NCBI GenBank assembly: GCA_964461535.1
Contig: CAYWUY010000034.1
Location: 1 to 30,264, forward strand
Source of the DNA: Flavipsychrobacter sp964461535
Lineage (GTDB): Bacteria > Bacteroidota > Bacteroidia > Chitinophagales > Chitinophagaceae
Length of the DNA: 30,264 bases
Reading direction: 5' to 3'
The notes beneath the pieces are model-generated. The model was not told where the DNA came from and made no database searches. It saw only the letters and a program-made list of their open reading frames with translations. Shown piece by piece: positions 1 to 8,823 of the stretch. A program made the translations under genes and the position numbers. The number at the start of each line of letters is the position of its first letter. The stretch's first letter is position 1.

Positions 1-1
1 T

Positions 2-2590
2 TCTGTATGCACAGGAAGCACTACAACACTTACCAATGCCACTCCGGGTGGCGCATGGTCTAGAACTAACGGAACAGGAACATGCTCAATTGGTAGCACA
101 ACGGGTATAGTTACAGGTGGAACAGCCGGCTTAGCAACTATTTCTTATACAATAGGTAGCTGTAGAGCCACAGCACCAATTACCATTAATCAAACTCCTG
201 CAGCACTTACTGGAACTAATACTGTGTGCGAAGGTAGCACCACTACTTTTGCAAGCACAACAACTGGCGGTACATGGAGCAGCAGTAATACTTCTGTTGC
301 AACAGTAGATGCATCGGGTGTAATCTATGGAACACTAGCAGGTACAGCAACTATTACCTATTCGCTAGGTAGCTGCTTTGTAACTAGAGCATTAACAGTA
401 AATAATACACCTGACGATATTATAGGAGCTTCAACGGTATGTACTGGTGCTACAACTACATTAAGCAGCTCTACAACAGGCGGTACATGGGGCAGAACAA
501 ACGGAACCGGCAGCTTATCAATAGGATCATCTACAGGCATAGTAACTGGAGCAACTGCCGGTAATGCAACTATCTCTTATACATTAGGTAGCTGCAGGAT
601 AACTAGAACATTTACAATCAACCAATCACCCGCAGCTATTACAGGCGGTGTTACAACTTTATGTAAATATGCTAACACTACATTTACCAGCACTACCGCA
701 GGTGGCACATGGAGTAGTAGTAATTCATCGGTAGCTACCATAAATAGCAGTACAGGTGTTATAGGTGGTGTAAATAGCGGAACCGCTGTAATAACTTACT
801 CAAACGACCTTTGCTTTGTAACAAGAAGTATGACTGTTAATCTGGCACCTGAGCCAATATCAGGTACCACCAATATATGTAACGGAACTTCAACTACACT
901 ATCATCTACCCCATCAGGTGGTACATGGACATCTAGTGTGCCTACAAGAGCTACAATAACTGTAGATGGTGTAGTAACAGCACTTGCAGCAGGCACTTCA
1001 AACATATCGTACACAATAGGTAGCTGTAGAGCTATAACAGTTTTTACTGTAACAGCACAACCTAACGCTATAGGAGGAACACCGACAGTATGCGAAAACG
1101 GCACAAGAACATTAACAAATAGCGTTTCTGGTGGTGTTTGGAGTAGCAATAATACTTCTATAGCCACAGTTAACCCTACTACAGGACTAGTAACTGGCTT
1201 AGTGGCAGGTAGTACAACAATTACTTATAGTATAGGCAGTTGCTTCTCTACCTTGAATATTACAGTAGAACCTGCTCTTCCTGCTATAACAGGGGCATCA
1301 GCAACATGTACAGGAACGAGCGTAACGCTTAGTAATAGTTCAACAGGGGGCACTTGGACAAGAACAAACGGCACCGGCAATATAGGTATAGGTAGTACAA
1401 CCGGTATAGTTACAGCATTTACCGCAGGTACTGCTACTGTATCATATACACTAAGCGCGTGTGTTACTACATATCCATTTACAGCCAACCAATCTCCTGC
1501 AGGACTAACGGGTACTACCACTGTGTGTGAAGGTGCTACTACTACCTATGCAAATAGTGTAGCCGGCGGAACATGGAGTAGCAGTAATAATACTATTGCC
1601 ACTGTAGATGGAAGCGGAGTGGTATATGGCGTTAATTCGGGCAGTGCAACAATAACATATGCTATTGGTCCTTGTTTTGTTACCAGAGCAGTAACAGTAA
1701 ACAACTCACCGGGCATAACATCAGGTCCAACTAGCGTATGTACTGGTTCAAGCATAACACTTAGCAATCCAGAGCCAGGTGGTACATGGGCAAGCAGTTC
1801 TACTGCAGTTGCTACTGTTACAGGAACCACCAGCATAGTAAGAGGTGTTACTCAAGGACAAATTACCATTTCTTATTCTATAGGTGCTTGTAGAGCATTT
1901 TATGGAATAACTGTAAAAACTGCTCCTACTGCAATTAGTGGTAGTAATAATATATGCGAAGGTACAGTTGCAGCATACTCAAATAGCTCACTTTACGGCA
2001 CATGGAGCTCAAGCAACCCAGCAGTGGCTAGTATAGAACCAACAACAGGAAACGCATTTGGGGTTAGTAACGGTTCAGCAGTAATTACTTACACTACCGG
2101 ATGTGGTGCAGCCACTACTAAAACTGTAACTGTTACCAATAGCCCTGGCGCTATTGTAGGTGCAGATTCAATTTGTAATGGATTAACAACCACTTATACT
2201 AACCCATCAACAGGCGGTGTATGGAGCAGCAGCAATACTTCAGTAGCAACTATTAATGCTAGTAGCGGAATAATAACAGCAGTAGCACCTGGCACTATAA
2301 CTATATTTTACAATATAGGCACTTGCTTTGCTACCAAACTATTGACAGTAAAATCTTTACCAACAGCAGGCAGCATAGACGGAACCAACAACCTTTGCTT
2401 AGGTCTAGTAGCAGAGTTTGGAGCAACTGCTCCTTTTGGGGTCTGGTCATCTTCTAACGAAAGCGTAGCTACAATTAATGAAACAGCAAGAGCAACAGGA
2501 CTTGCTGTAGGCACTACAACTATTAGCTACACCGTAAGCAATACTTGTGGCACAGCTATAAGCACTCATATACTTAATGTTAGAGAAGTT
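2..2590 (+). repeat. Twelve tandem Ig-like coding repeats, period about 213-219 bp
   Basis: Unit starts, marked by the codons for V/I/L/T-C followed by a small residue, recur near bases 5, 224, 440, 660, 873, 1089, 1302, 1518, 1734, 1950, 2170 and 2392. Each unit has the core GG-T/V-W, then S-N-T-S-V-A-T or an R-T-N-G-T-G variant, and ends I-S-Y-x-x-G-x-C. Two unit types alternate through the first nine units, one ending C-F-V-T-R and the other C-R. A further unit lies alone near 4240-4430 after the NHL block. Confidence 0.85.
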
Positions 2591-5500
2591 CCTACAATTA
2601 TTGCAGGCAGTATACCACCTGCTACTTTTGGAAGCACTTCCGTAGCTATGACATTCACTACTACAGGCACCCCAACCAACTATAGCTTAACATGGAATAG
2701 TACAGCCTTATCTGCGGGATTTACCAATGTTAGCACTAGTTTGGGAAGCTCGCCACTTAGCATTAGCTTGCCATCTAGCGGTGTCTTTGGAACCTTCAGT
2801 GGAAATATTTCTGTAAGCAACTCTTATTGTACTAGTAACTCAACACCTATTTCAGTATCAATACTTACCGGCAAAAACATATACACCTTTGCAGGTAATG
2901 GCACAAGCGGCTATTCTGGCGATAATGGAGTTGCAACAAGTGCACAAATAGCTAATCCATCACAAATAGCAACTGATAGAAATGGTAATACTTACATAGC
3001 TGACTACACCAATGCTGTAGTAAGAAAAGTGGACAGATATGGTATAATAAGCACTTTTGCAGGAAACGGCATTATTGGTTTCTCAGGCGATGGAGGTTCT
3101 GCTTTATCAGCACAACTATCTCACCCTAGTGGCATTGCAGTAGATAGTAGCAACAATGTATACATATCAGACTTTAACAACCATGTTGTAAGAAAAGTAG
3201 ATGCTATTACAGGCATCATTACTACAGTAGCAGGAAATGGTGCACACAGCTATACAGGAGATGGAGGACCAGCAACTAGCGCTAGTCTGTTCTACCCTAT
3301 GGGACTATCTTTTGATAATGAAAACAACCTGCACATTACTGATTACCTACACTCTGTAATACGCAAAGTAGATGCTAGCGGCATAATAAGTACTGTTGCC
3401 GGTAACGGTACCACCGCCTATACAGGTGACGGATCAGGTGCAACCAGTGCTAGTTTAAATTATCCACGAAGCATTTGTTTCGACAGAAGTGGCAATATGT
3501 ATATAGCTGACTACGACAACAACGTAATAAGAAAAGTAAATACTTCAGGAATCATAAGTACTTATGCCGGAACGGGAACGTCGGGCTACAGTGGCGATGG
3601 CGGTGCAGCCATTTCAGCTAACATGAATCATCCTTTTGGAGTAGCGGCAGACAGCATTGGCAATGTGTATATATCAGAACTACACAACCATATAGTAAGA
3701 AAAATAACTACTACAGGCACTATCAATACTATCGCAGGTACTGGCACCTCAGACTATACCGGTGATGGTGGCGATGCCATATCTGCTACTTTATACCAAC
3801 CAATGTTTGTACATGTGGACAGAGCTAACAACATACTTGTAGCAGACAACGCAAATAATGCGGTAAGAATAATTGGCAACCTAAGAAGAGCACCTAAATT
3901 TAATAATGGAGATGCTACAACATTAACCGTTTGCGAAAACAGCAGCAATAATGCTATTAATAGCTTACTATCTGTTACCGACTTTGATAATGGCGAAACA
4001 CTTACATGGTCTATCTACTCAACACCATCACATGGCTCCGTTACTGCTAGCTATACCACTACGTCAACAGGCGGCAGTATTACGCCAACAGGTTTAAGTT
4101 ACACTCCTACTACTAGCTACTCAGGATTAGACACTTTTAAAATACAGGTAACAGATGGCTACAGTACATCTAGCATAGACATATACGTAACGGTAAATCC
4201 TTTACCTGTAGTGGGCAGTATATCTGGCGCGCTTTCAGTTTGTTCCGGTGCATCTACTACATATACAGATACTACAGCAGGTGGAACATGGAGCAGCAGC
4301 AACACTGCAATAGCAACTATAAACAATACTACAGGTATACTTACTGCACTATCAGCAGGTATTACCACTTTATCTTACAGTGTAACTAATAGCTGCGGTA
4401 CTACAATAGTATCTTATCCTATAAGCATAGTATCGCCAACTAGTGGTGCTATTAGCAGCGTAAGTAATACTTGTATAGGCCATAACGCTACTTTTACGCT
4501 TACTGGTACTCCTGGGGCAACTGCATATTATAATCTTGCAGGCGGTGCTACAGATAGTACAACGCTTATTGGTGGCAGTGCAACAGTATCTGTAGGACCA
4601 ATTAGCGGCATAACTACATTCTACTTATCTGCTACAGGCAATGGCACATGTAGCGTTGCTAGTACCGACTCAGCAGTAATTAATCCTCAGTATACCACAT
4701 GGGTAGGTGGTGCTTTAGGTAATGAGAGTAATTGGAATACAGGTGCTAACTGGAGTTGTGGAAATGTACCTACTGCTAGCGACTACGTATTAATACCATC
4801 AGGTACCGTATATAGCCCTAGTATATCAGCATCTACTACACAGTCAGTGTATAACTTAACTGTATCAAGCGGTGCAGCAGTAGTTATAAATAGCGGTGCT
4901 ACATTAATAACAAACGGTGCGCTTTCTCATTCAGGAACTATTAATGGTGCCGGCGTATTAAAACTTAATGGAAGTTCTGCTCAATCAATTTCAGGAAACG
5001 GAACTATTGAAAAACTAGAACTTGATAACAGTGCAGGTGCTAGTATACAAGCAGGTGCTAACATAGGCATACGCAATACACTTACCATAACTAGCGGCAA
5101 TCTAAATGCTAATGATGCACTTACATTATTATCTGATGCTACATCAACTGCTAGAGTAGCACCAATTAGTAGTGGTAGTATATCAGGCACTGTAAAAGTG
5201 CAACAATATATACCTGGCGGCAGAAGAGCATATCGCTTCTTTAGCCACCCATATAATAGTTGGATGTCTTTATCTCAATTCCAAGACGATATAGATATTA
5301 CTGGTACCGGAGGTTCATTAAATGGATTTACCACTACCGGTAGCAATGCGGCTTCTGCTTTCAGATATAACCCTATGGTTGGTAATTCTGCACTAAGCTC
5401 AGACCCGGGATGGAGACCTATTACTAGTCTTATATCTAGTGCAGATAGCAATAGAATGCAGCGCTATCAAGGTATGCGCATATTTGTAAGAGGCACTAAA

Positions 5501-6595
5501 GGCCAAGGATTAGATGGTGCCACCTACGTGCCTAGTCCGGTAACTATTACTACTAGTGGTGTACTTAACCAAGGCAGACAAACCATATATATGCAAAAAG
5601 GTACAGGTGCAAACCAAGACTATAACCTTCTTGGCAATCCTTATGCATCACCTGTAGATATAGGCACTATAGCATATAATGCCAAAGTGAGTGGCAACAT
5701 GGCGGGAGCAGCAATTTACGTTTGGAATCCTTACATGTCTACAACTGGCATCTTCCAGGCTATACCGGTAAATACAACATCACCTACTCCTTACATACTA
5801 CAAGCTAACGGGGCGTTTGAAATTAGAACTTCCAATAATGGAGATAGCCTTGTATTTAACGAGAGCAACAAAGCAAACGCACCTACTACTAGCTTACTAA
5901 GAAGCATTCCTGAGTATACTACTCTTTACATTTACGATATGGAGAATCGTCCTTGGGATATGACTTACATACGTCTGGGCAAAGAGTTTAGCTCTATTGA
6001 AGAACAAGATGCTGATGCTAAAAAACTGGATAACCCTGAGCTTAGCTTCTACAGCATTTCTTCTGACGATAAAAAACTAACCATTGACAATAGAGACTAT
6101 GCAGATGAAACGGTAATACCACTAGGCATAAACTCTAAAATTGCTGCATCATTCCAAATAAAAGCAGAGCAAATAGTTATACCTAACGGATATGAGCTAT
6201 TCTTAAAAGACTATTTACTAAATAAAGAGGTAATACTTAATAGTGCTACTAACTATACTTTCAGCATAACTGAAAATAAGGGCACACAGGGCAATAACAG
6301 ATTTGCATTAGTATTAAGAAAAGCTACAGAGCAACTTAACAAACAGCCTTTTGCAGTGTCTCTATTCCCTAATCCTACCAGTGGAGATGTGGTAATAAAA
6401 TACACAAACAGTGCTTCCGGCAGTATTAGCGTTAAGGTAGTAGATGTGAAAGGCAGTGTATTATTTACGCAAGATGTAGCAGCCAATGGAAATGGAAAAC
6501 TAGCGTTGAATACAGACAATTTTGCATCTGGCACTTACTTCATTGAAATTAAAGATGGAGATACTATTGTAACAGAAAAATTGATTAAAGAATAA
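2..6595 (+). CDS. Giant Ig-like/NHL-repeat surface protein with type IX secretion sorting domain (5' end missing)
   Basis: The frame is open from base 2 with no start codon that must be used, so the gene begins upstream of the window; about 2197 codons are visible. In order there are twelve Ig-like (bacterial Ig, BIG2-like) units of about 72 residues (to about residue 860) and a short linker. Six NHL repeats follow (about residues 960-1295), then a cadherin-like segment, one more Ig-like unit (about 1400-1475) and a low-complexity Ser/Thr/Gly region. The last 80 residues are a type IX sorting domain with the FPNPTSG motif and final strand KLIKE. Most Ig units carry two cysteines (VC-G near the start, G-C-F/R near the end), likely a disulfide. 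In this family the protein crosses the outer membrane through the type IX system and is attached or released; an adhesive role is inferred. GldD, a gliding/secretion lipoprotein, lies in the same window. The antisense open frames over this gene are shadows. Confidence 0.93.
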   Translation, partial: SVCTGSTTTLTNATPGGAWSRTNGTGTCSIGSTTGIVTGGTAGLATISYTIGSCRATAPITINQTPAALTGTNTVCEGSTTTFASTTTGGTWSSSNTSVATVDASGVIYGTLAGTATITYSLGSCFVTRALTVNNTPDDIIGASTVCTGATTTLSSSTTGGTWGRTNGTGSLSIGSSTGIVTGATAGNATISYTLGSCRITRTFTINQSPAAITGGVTTLCKYANTTFTSTTAGGTWSSSNSSVATINSSTGVIGGVNSGTAVITYSNDLCFVTRSMTVNLAPEPISGTTNICNGTSTTLSSTPSGGTWTSSVPTRATITVDGVVTALAAGTSNISYTIGSCRAITVFTVTAQPNAIGGTPTVCENGTRTLTNSVSGGVWSSNNTSIATVNPTTGLVTGLVAGSTTITYSIGSCFSTLNITVEPALPAITGASATCTGTSVTLSNSSTGGTWTRTNGTGNIGIGSTTGIVTAFTAGTATVSYTLSACVTTYPFTANQSPAGLTGTTTVCEGATTTYANSVAGGTWSSSNNTIATVDGSGVVYGVNSGSATITYAIGPCFVTRAVTVNNSPGITSGPTSVCTGSSITLSNPEPGGTWASSSTAVATVTGTTSIVRGVTQGQITISYSIGACRAFYGITVKTAPTAISGSNNICEGTVAAYSNSSLYGTWSSSNPAVASIEPTTGNAFGVSNGSAVITYTTGCGAATTKTVTVTNSPGAIVGADSICNGLTTTYTNPSTGGVWSSSNTSVATINASSGIITAVAPGTITIFYNIGTCFATKLLTVKSLPTAGSIDGTNNLCLGLVAEFGATAPFGVWSSSNESVATINETARATGLAVGTTTISYTVSNTCGTAISTHILNVREVPTIIAGSIPPATFGSTSVAMTFTTTGTPTNYSLTWNSTALSAGFTNVSTSLGSSPLSISLPSSGVFGTFSGNISVSNSYCTSNSTPISVSILTGKNIYTFAGNGTSGYSGDNGVATSAQIANPSQIATDRNGNTYIADYTNAVVRKVDRYGIISTFAGNGIIGFSGDGGSALSAQLSHPSGIAVDSSNNVYISDFNNHVVRKVDAITGIITTVAGNGAHSYTGDGGPATSASLFYPMGLSFDNENNLHITDYLHSVIRKVDASGIISTVAGNGTTAYTGDGSGATSASLNYPRSICFDRSGNMYIADYDNNVIRKVNTSGIISTYAGTGTSGYSGDGGAAISANMNHPFGVAADSIGNVYISELHNHIVRKITTTGTINTIAGTGTSDYTGDGGDAISATLYQPMFVHVDRANNILVADNANNAVRIIGNLRRAPKFNNGDATTLTVCENSSNNAINSLLSVTDFDNGETLTWSIYSTPSHGSVTASYTTTSTGGSITPTGLSYTPTTSYSGLDTFKIQVTDGYSTSSIDIYVTVNPLPVVGSISGALSVCSGASTTYTDTTAGGTWSSSNTAIATINNTTGILTALSAGITTLSYSVTNSCGTTIVSYPISIVSPTSGAISSVSNTCIGHNATFTLTGTPGATAYYNLAGGATDSTTLIGGSATVSVGPISGITTFYLSATGNGTCSVASTDSAVINPQYTTWVGGALGNESNWNTGANWSCGNVPTASDYVLIPSGTVYSPSISASTTQSVYNLTVSSGAAVVINSGATLITNGALSHSGTINGAGVLKLNGSSAQSISGNGTIEKLELDNSAGASIQAGANIGIRNTLTITSGNLNANDALTLLSDATSTARVAPISSGSISGTVKVQQYIPGGRRAYRFFSHPYNSWMSLSQFQDDIDITGTGGSLNGFTTTGSNAASAFRYNPMVGNSALSSDPGWRPITSLISSADSNRMQRYQGMRIFVRGTKGQGLDGATYVPSPVTITTSGVLNQGRQTIYMQKGTGANQDYNLLGNPYASPVDIGTIAYNAKVSGNMAGAAIYVWNPYMSTTGIFQAIPVNTTSPTPYILQANGAFEIRTSNNGDSLVFNESNKANAPTTSLLRSIPEYTTLYIYDMENRPWDMTYIRLGKEFSSIEEQDADAKKLDNPELSFYSISSDDKKLTIDNRDYADETVIPLGINSKIAASFQIKAEQIVIPNGYELFLKDYLLNKEVILNSATNYTFSITENKGTQGNNRFALVLRKATEQLNKQPFAVSLFPNPTSGDVVIKYTNSASGSISVKVVDVKGSVLFTQDVAANGNGKLALNTDNFASGTYFIEIKDGDTIVTEKLIKE
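2880..3885 (+). repeat. Six NHL repeats (predicted beta-propeller), period about 168 bp
   Basis: Six consecutive units of about 56 residues follow the pattern T-x-A-G-N/T-G, S/T-G-D-G-G, S-A-x-L, P, D-x-x-N-x-Y-I-A-D, N-x-V-R-K-V. Six blades is the classic size of an NHL beta-propeller, so this block probably folds as one complete propeller inserted between the Ig-like stalk and the C-terminal part. Its ligand cannot be read from the sequence. Confidence 0.88.
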
Positions 6596-6616
6596 TCCCC
6601 CCTTATGTTAAATAAC

Positions 6617-6640
6617 TAGAGCCTCCTTAGGGAGGCTCTA
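6617..6640 (+). terminator. Hairpin terminator between giant gene and selD
   Basis: A perfect 10-bp stem, TAGAGCCTCC paired with GGAGGCTCTA, encloses a 4-base loop (TTAG). On the + strand it is followed by CTGTTTTATA. It starts 22 bases past the stop of the giant gene. The selD stop lies 26 bases to the right on the other strand, so the hairpin may serve both convergent genes; the U-rich run favours the + direction. Confidence 0.8.
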
Positions 6641-6665
6641 CTGTTTTATAGTACTTATATAAGTT

Positions 6666-7724
6666 TTAAGGCTGCACAAATACTGTTTTTGCGCCAGCTT
6701 TCGTAAAGTAGCCTATTGGAGTTGTATGTATTTTCAGGCTAGCTTCATCAAGTATCTTAATTAAATCATCAGCCGCATCTGGCGAAACTGCTATTAGTAA
6801 GCCACCATTAGTCTGTGGGTCTGGTAGCACATTAAATGCTTCCATAACATCTACCCCTGCTGCAAACTCAATTTGCTTGCCGTAGCCATTCCAATTTCTA
6901 TATGTAGCATCTGGTATAGTTCGCAGTGTTAAATACCTTTTGGCATTTTCTAGCAAGGGTATTTTACTATACTCAATATATGCCGACAAGCCACTACCTT
7001 CAGCCATTTCTATAAGGTGCCCACCTAAGCCAAACCCGGTAACATCAGTCATGGCATGTACACCGTCTAATTTCCCTATTTGCTCACCAATTTTATTTAG
7101 TTGTGTAATGGTAGATAAAAACAAAGCTTGATCTTCCGGCTGTAACAAATTTCTCTTTTCAGCAGTTGCAAATAATCCTATTCCAATGGGCTTGGTTAGA
7201 AACAGTAGATCACCTTCCTGTGCTTTGCTATTAGCTTTTATGTTAGTAATATCTACTAACCCATTAACGCTTAATCCAAAAATAGGCTCAGCGCTATCTA
7301 TACTATGCCCGCCAGCCAATGGGATGCCCGCTTCCATACAAACAGCTCTTGCACCTTCCATTACTTGAGTAGCCACGTCTAGCGGCAATTTATCTATAGG
7401 CCATCCTAATATGGCCAGAGCCATCACCGGCTTTCCACCCATAGCATACACATCACTTATAGCATTAGCTGCCGCTACCCTACCAAAGTCATAACCATTA
7501 TTTACTATAGGCATAAAGAAGTCTGTAGTAGATATTAAGCCTTTACCATTACCTATATCTAACACCGCAGCATCGTCTTTGGTACTATTACCTATTAACA
7601 AATTAGGATAATTGGGCTGAGCAATATTACTCTTTAGTATCTCTTCAAGCACAGCAGGGGCTATTTTACACCCACAACCGGCGCTTCTAGAGTATTCCGT
7701 CAACTTTATAGCACTATGCTCCAT
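6666..7724 (-). CDS. selD: Selenide, water dikinase (selenophosphate synthase)
   Basis: The enzyme makes selenophosphate, the selenium donor, from selenide and ATP. The 352-residue product follows E. coli SelD along its whole length. It has the N-terminal active-site motif AGCGCKI with Cys17 and Lys20, the ATP-binding DDAAVLDIG segment, FFMPIVN, NAISDVYAMGG, AGGHSID, DVTGFGLGGHL and DPQTNGGLL. The active-site residue is an ordinary cysteine codon, so no selenocysteine is needed to make the enzyme. Its ATG lies inside the end of mnmH (11-base overlap), so the two are surely translated together. With no selA or selB here, the visible use of selenophosphate is tRNA selenouridine formation by the neighbour. 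Confidence 0.97.
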   Translation of the reverse strand: MEHSAIKLTEYSRSAGCGCKIAPAVLEEILKSNIAQPNYPNLLIGNSTKDDAAVLDIGNGKGLISTTDFFMPIVNNGYDFGRVAAANAISDVYAMGGKPVMALAILGWPIDKLPLDVATQVMEGARAVCMEAGIPLAGGHSIDSAEPIFGLSVNGLVDITNIKANSKAQEGDLLFLTKPIGIGLFATAEKRNLLQPEDQALFLSTITQLNKIGEQIGKLDGVHAMTDVTGFGLGGHLIEMAEGSGLSAYIEYSKIPLLENAKRYLTLRTIPDATYRNWNGYGKQIEFAAGVDVMEAFNVLPDPQTNGGLLIAVSPDAADDLIKILDEASLKIHTTPIGYFTKAGAKTVFVQP

Positions 7725-8775
7725 TGTTTTTAAATTTCATTATACTATCTGCATTTACTGTAGCATCTGCATTAGCGCAAGCTACATTACACAATAGTTC
7801 ATTTAAATTTTCGCGTTTATTTAATCCGGCTAAATACTGCTTATCATAATACTTCAACAATATGGCAAATGCCTTATCTAAATCATTTTCCACAATATAA
7901 TTGATAGCATTCTTGGTATCCAATCCACCTAAGCGTTTCTTTATACGCACAATAGCATTTATTAAATACTCCTGCGAAATATTGCCATAGCCATTTAATA
8001 TGTATTGTAAGCGCATCTCAAAAGGCAAATTCAAGAAATATAATTTTGCAGCGCGCATTTGCTTCCAAATAGGATGAGGTATATTCACTGTTCCTATGCG
8101 CTGACTTTCATCTTCTAGCCACACACTTTTACCACCTATTTTAGCTTTATACAGCAGTAGCGCCAAGTCATTTTCAAACATTTCCTGACTAGGCTGTTGC
8201 TGTTGCCAGCCACCAAATGCCGAACCTTTATGATGTGCTATAGCTTCTAGGTCTATTACATACTCCCCTATAGCTGCTAATCTTGTTAAGACTTCTGTTT
8301 TTCCCGAACCGGTATAACCACCTAATAATTGGAATGAATATGCCTCATTAAAAGCAGTTAGTGCCCATGTTCTATAGGCTTTATAGCCACCTATTAAGGT
8401 GTATACTTTATAACCGTATAAATCTAACAACCACGCCATAGCCGCACTACGCATACCCCCTCGCCAACAATGCACTACTATAGTGTTGTTTGCAGCATTT
8501 GTTTTAGGAAAGGTGCATAAATGAGCTTCTACATTTTCTACTATAGTTCTCATTTTAGGACCAAAGTAATCTAAGCCTATTTTTATGGCTTTCGTCCTGC
8601 TCTCCTGTTTATAAGAAGTGCCTATAACTTTCCTCTCTTCATCGCTGAATATAGGTAAGCTATAGGCACCGGGAATATGCGCATGAGCAAACTCTGATGG
8701 ACTTCTTACATCGAAAATTGGCAGTGTATCAGCTATCTTTAGAAACTCGTCTATATTAATCTTTTGTACTGCCAT
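7714..8775 (-). CDS. mnmH: tRNA 2-selenouridine synthase
   Basis: This 353-residue protein replaces sulfur by selenium in 2-thiouridine at the wobble position of certain tRNAs, using selenophosphate from SelD. The N-terminal half is a rhodanese domain, with FDVRSPSEFAHAHIPGA early and the catalytic loop HCWRGGMRS carrying Cys103. The C-terminal half is a P-loop domain with Walker A GGYTGSGKT (residues 152-160). Both the length and the two-domain order are typical of MnmH/SelU/YbbB. It lies 48 bases behind the E1 gene and overlaps selD by 11 bases, so all three may be one transcript. The start ATG gives a full rhodanese domain. Confidence 0.95.
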   Translation of the reverse strand: MAVQKINIDEFLKIADTLPIFDVRSPSEFAHAHIPGAYSLPIFSDEERKVIGTSYKQESRTKAIKIGLDYFGPKMRTIVENVEAHLCTFPKTNAANNTIVVHCWRGGMRSAAMAWLLDLYGYKVYTLIGGYKAYRTWALTAFNEAYSFQLLGGYTGSGKTEVLTRLAAIGEYVIDLEAIAHHKGSAFGGWQQQQPSQEMFENDLALLLYKAKIGGKSVWLEDESQRIGTVNIPHPIWKQMRAAKLYFLNLPFEMRLQYILNGYGNISQEYLINAIVRIKKRLGGLDTKNAINYIVENDLDKAFAILLKYYDKQYLAGLNKRENLNELLCNVACANADATVNADSIMKFKNNGA

Positions 8776-8823
8776 ATCTTTTGCTGCAATAAGCCATGCA
8801 GAATTTACTGCTATATAATTAAA

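Noticed and set aside
2..2590. Regularly spaced repeats that could suggest a CRISPR array
   Set aside because: The period is about 215 bases, the units are coding and diverged, and there are no short identical repeats with unique spacers.
358..6534. Many minus-strand open frames inside the giant gene, some sharing similar peptides such as LVTKQ
   Set aside because: They repeat because the coding repeats on the other strand repeat; none has a domain and they lie wholly inside a clear gene.
7660..7690. Selenocysteine codon in selD
   Set aside because: The active-site position 17 is a cysteine codon; no in-frame TGA occurs.
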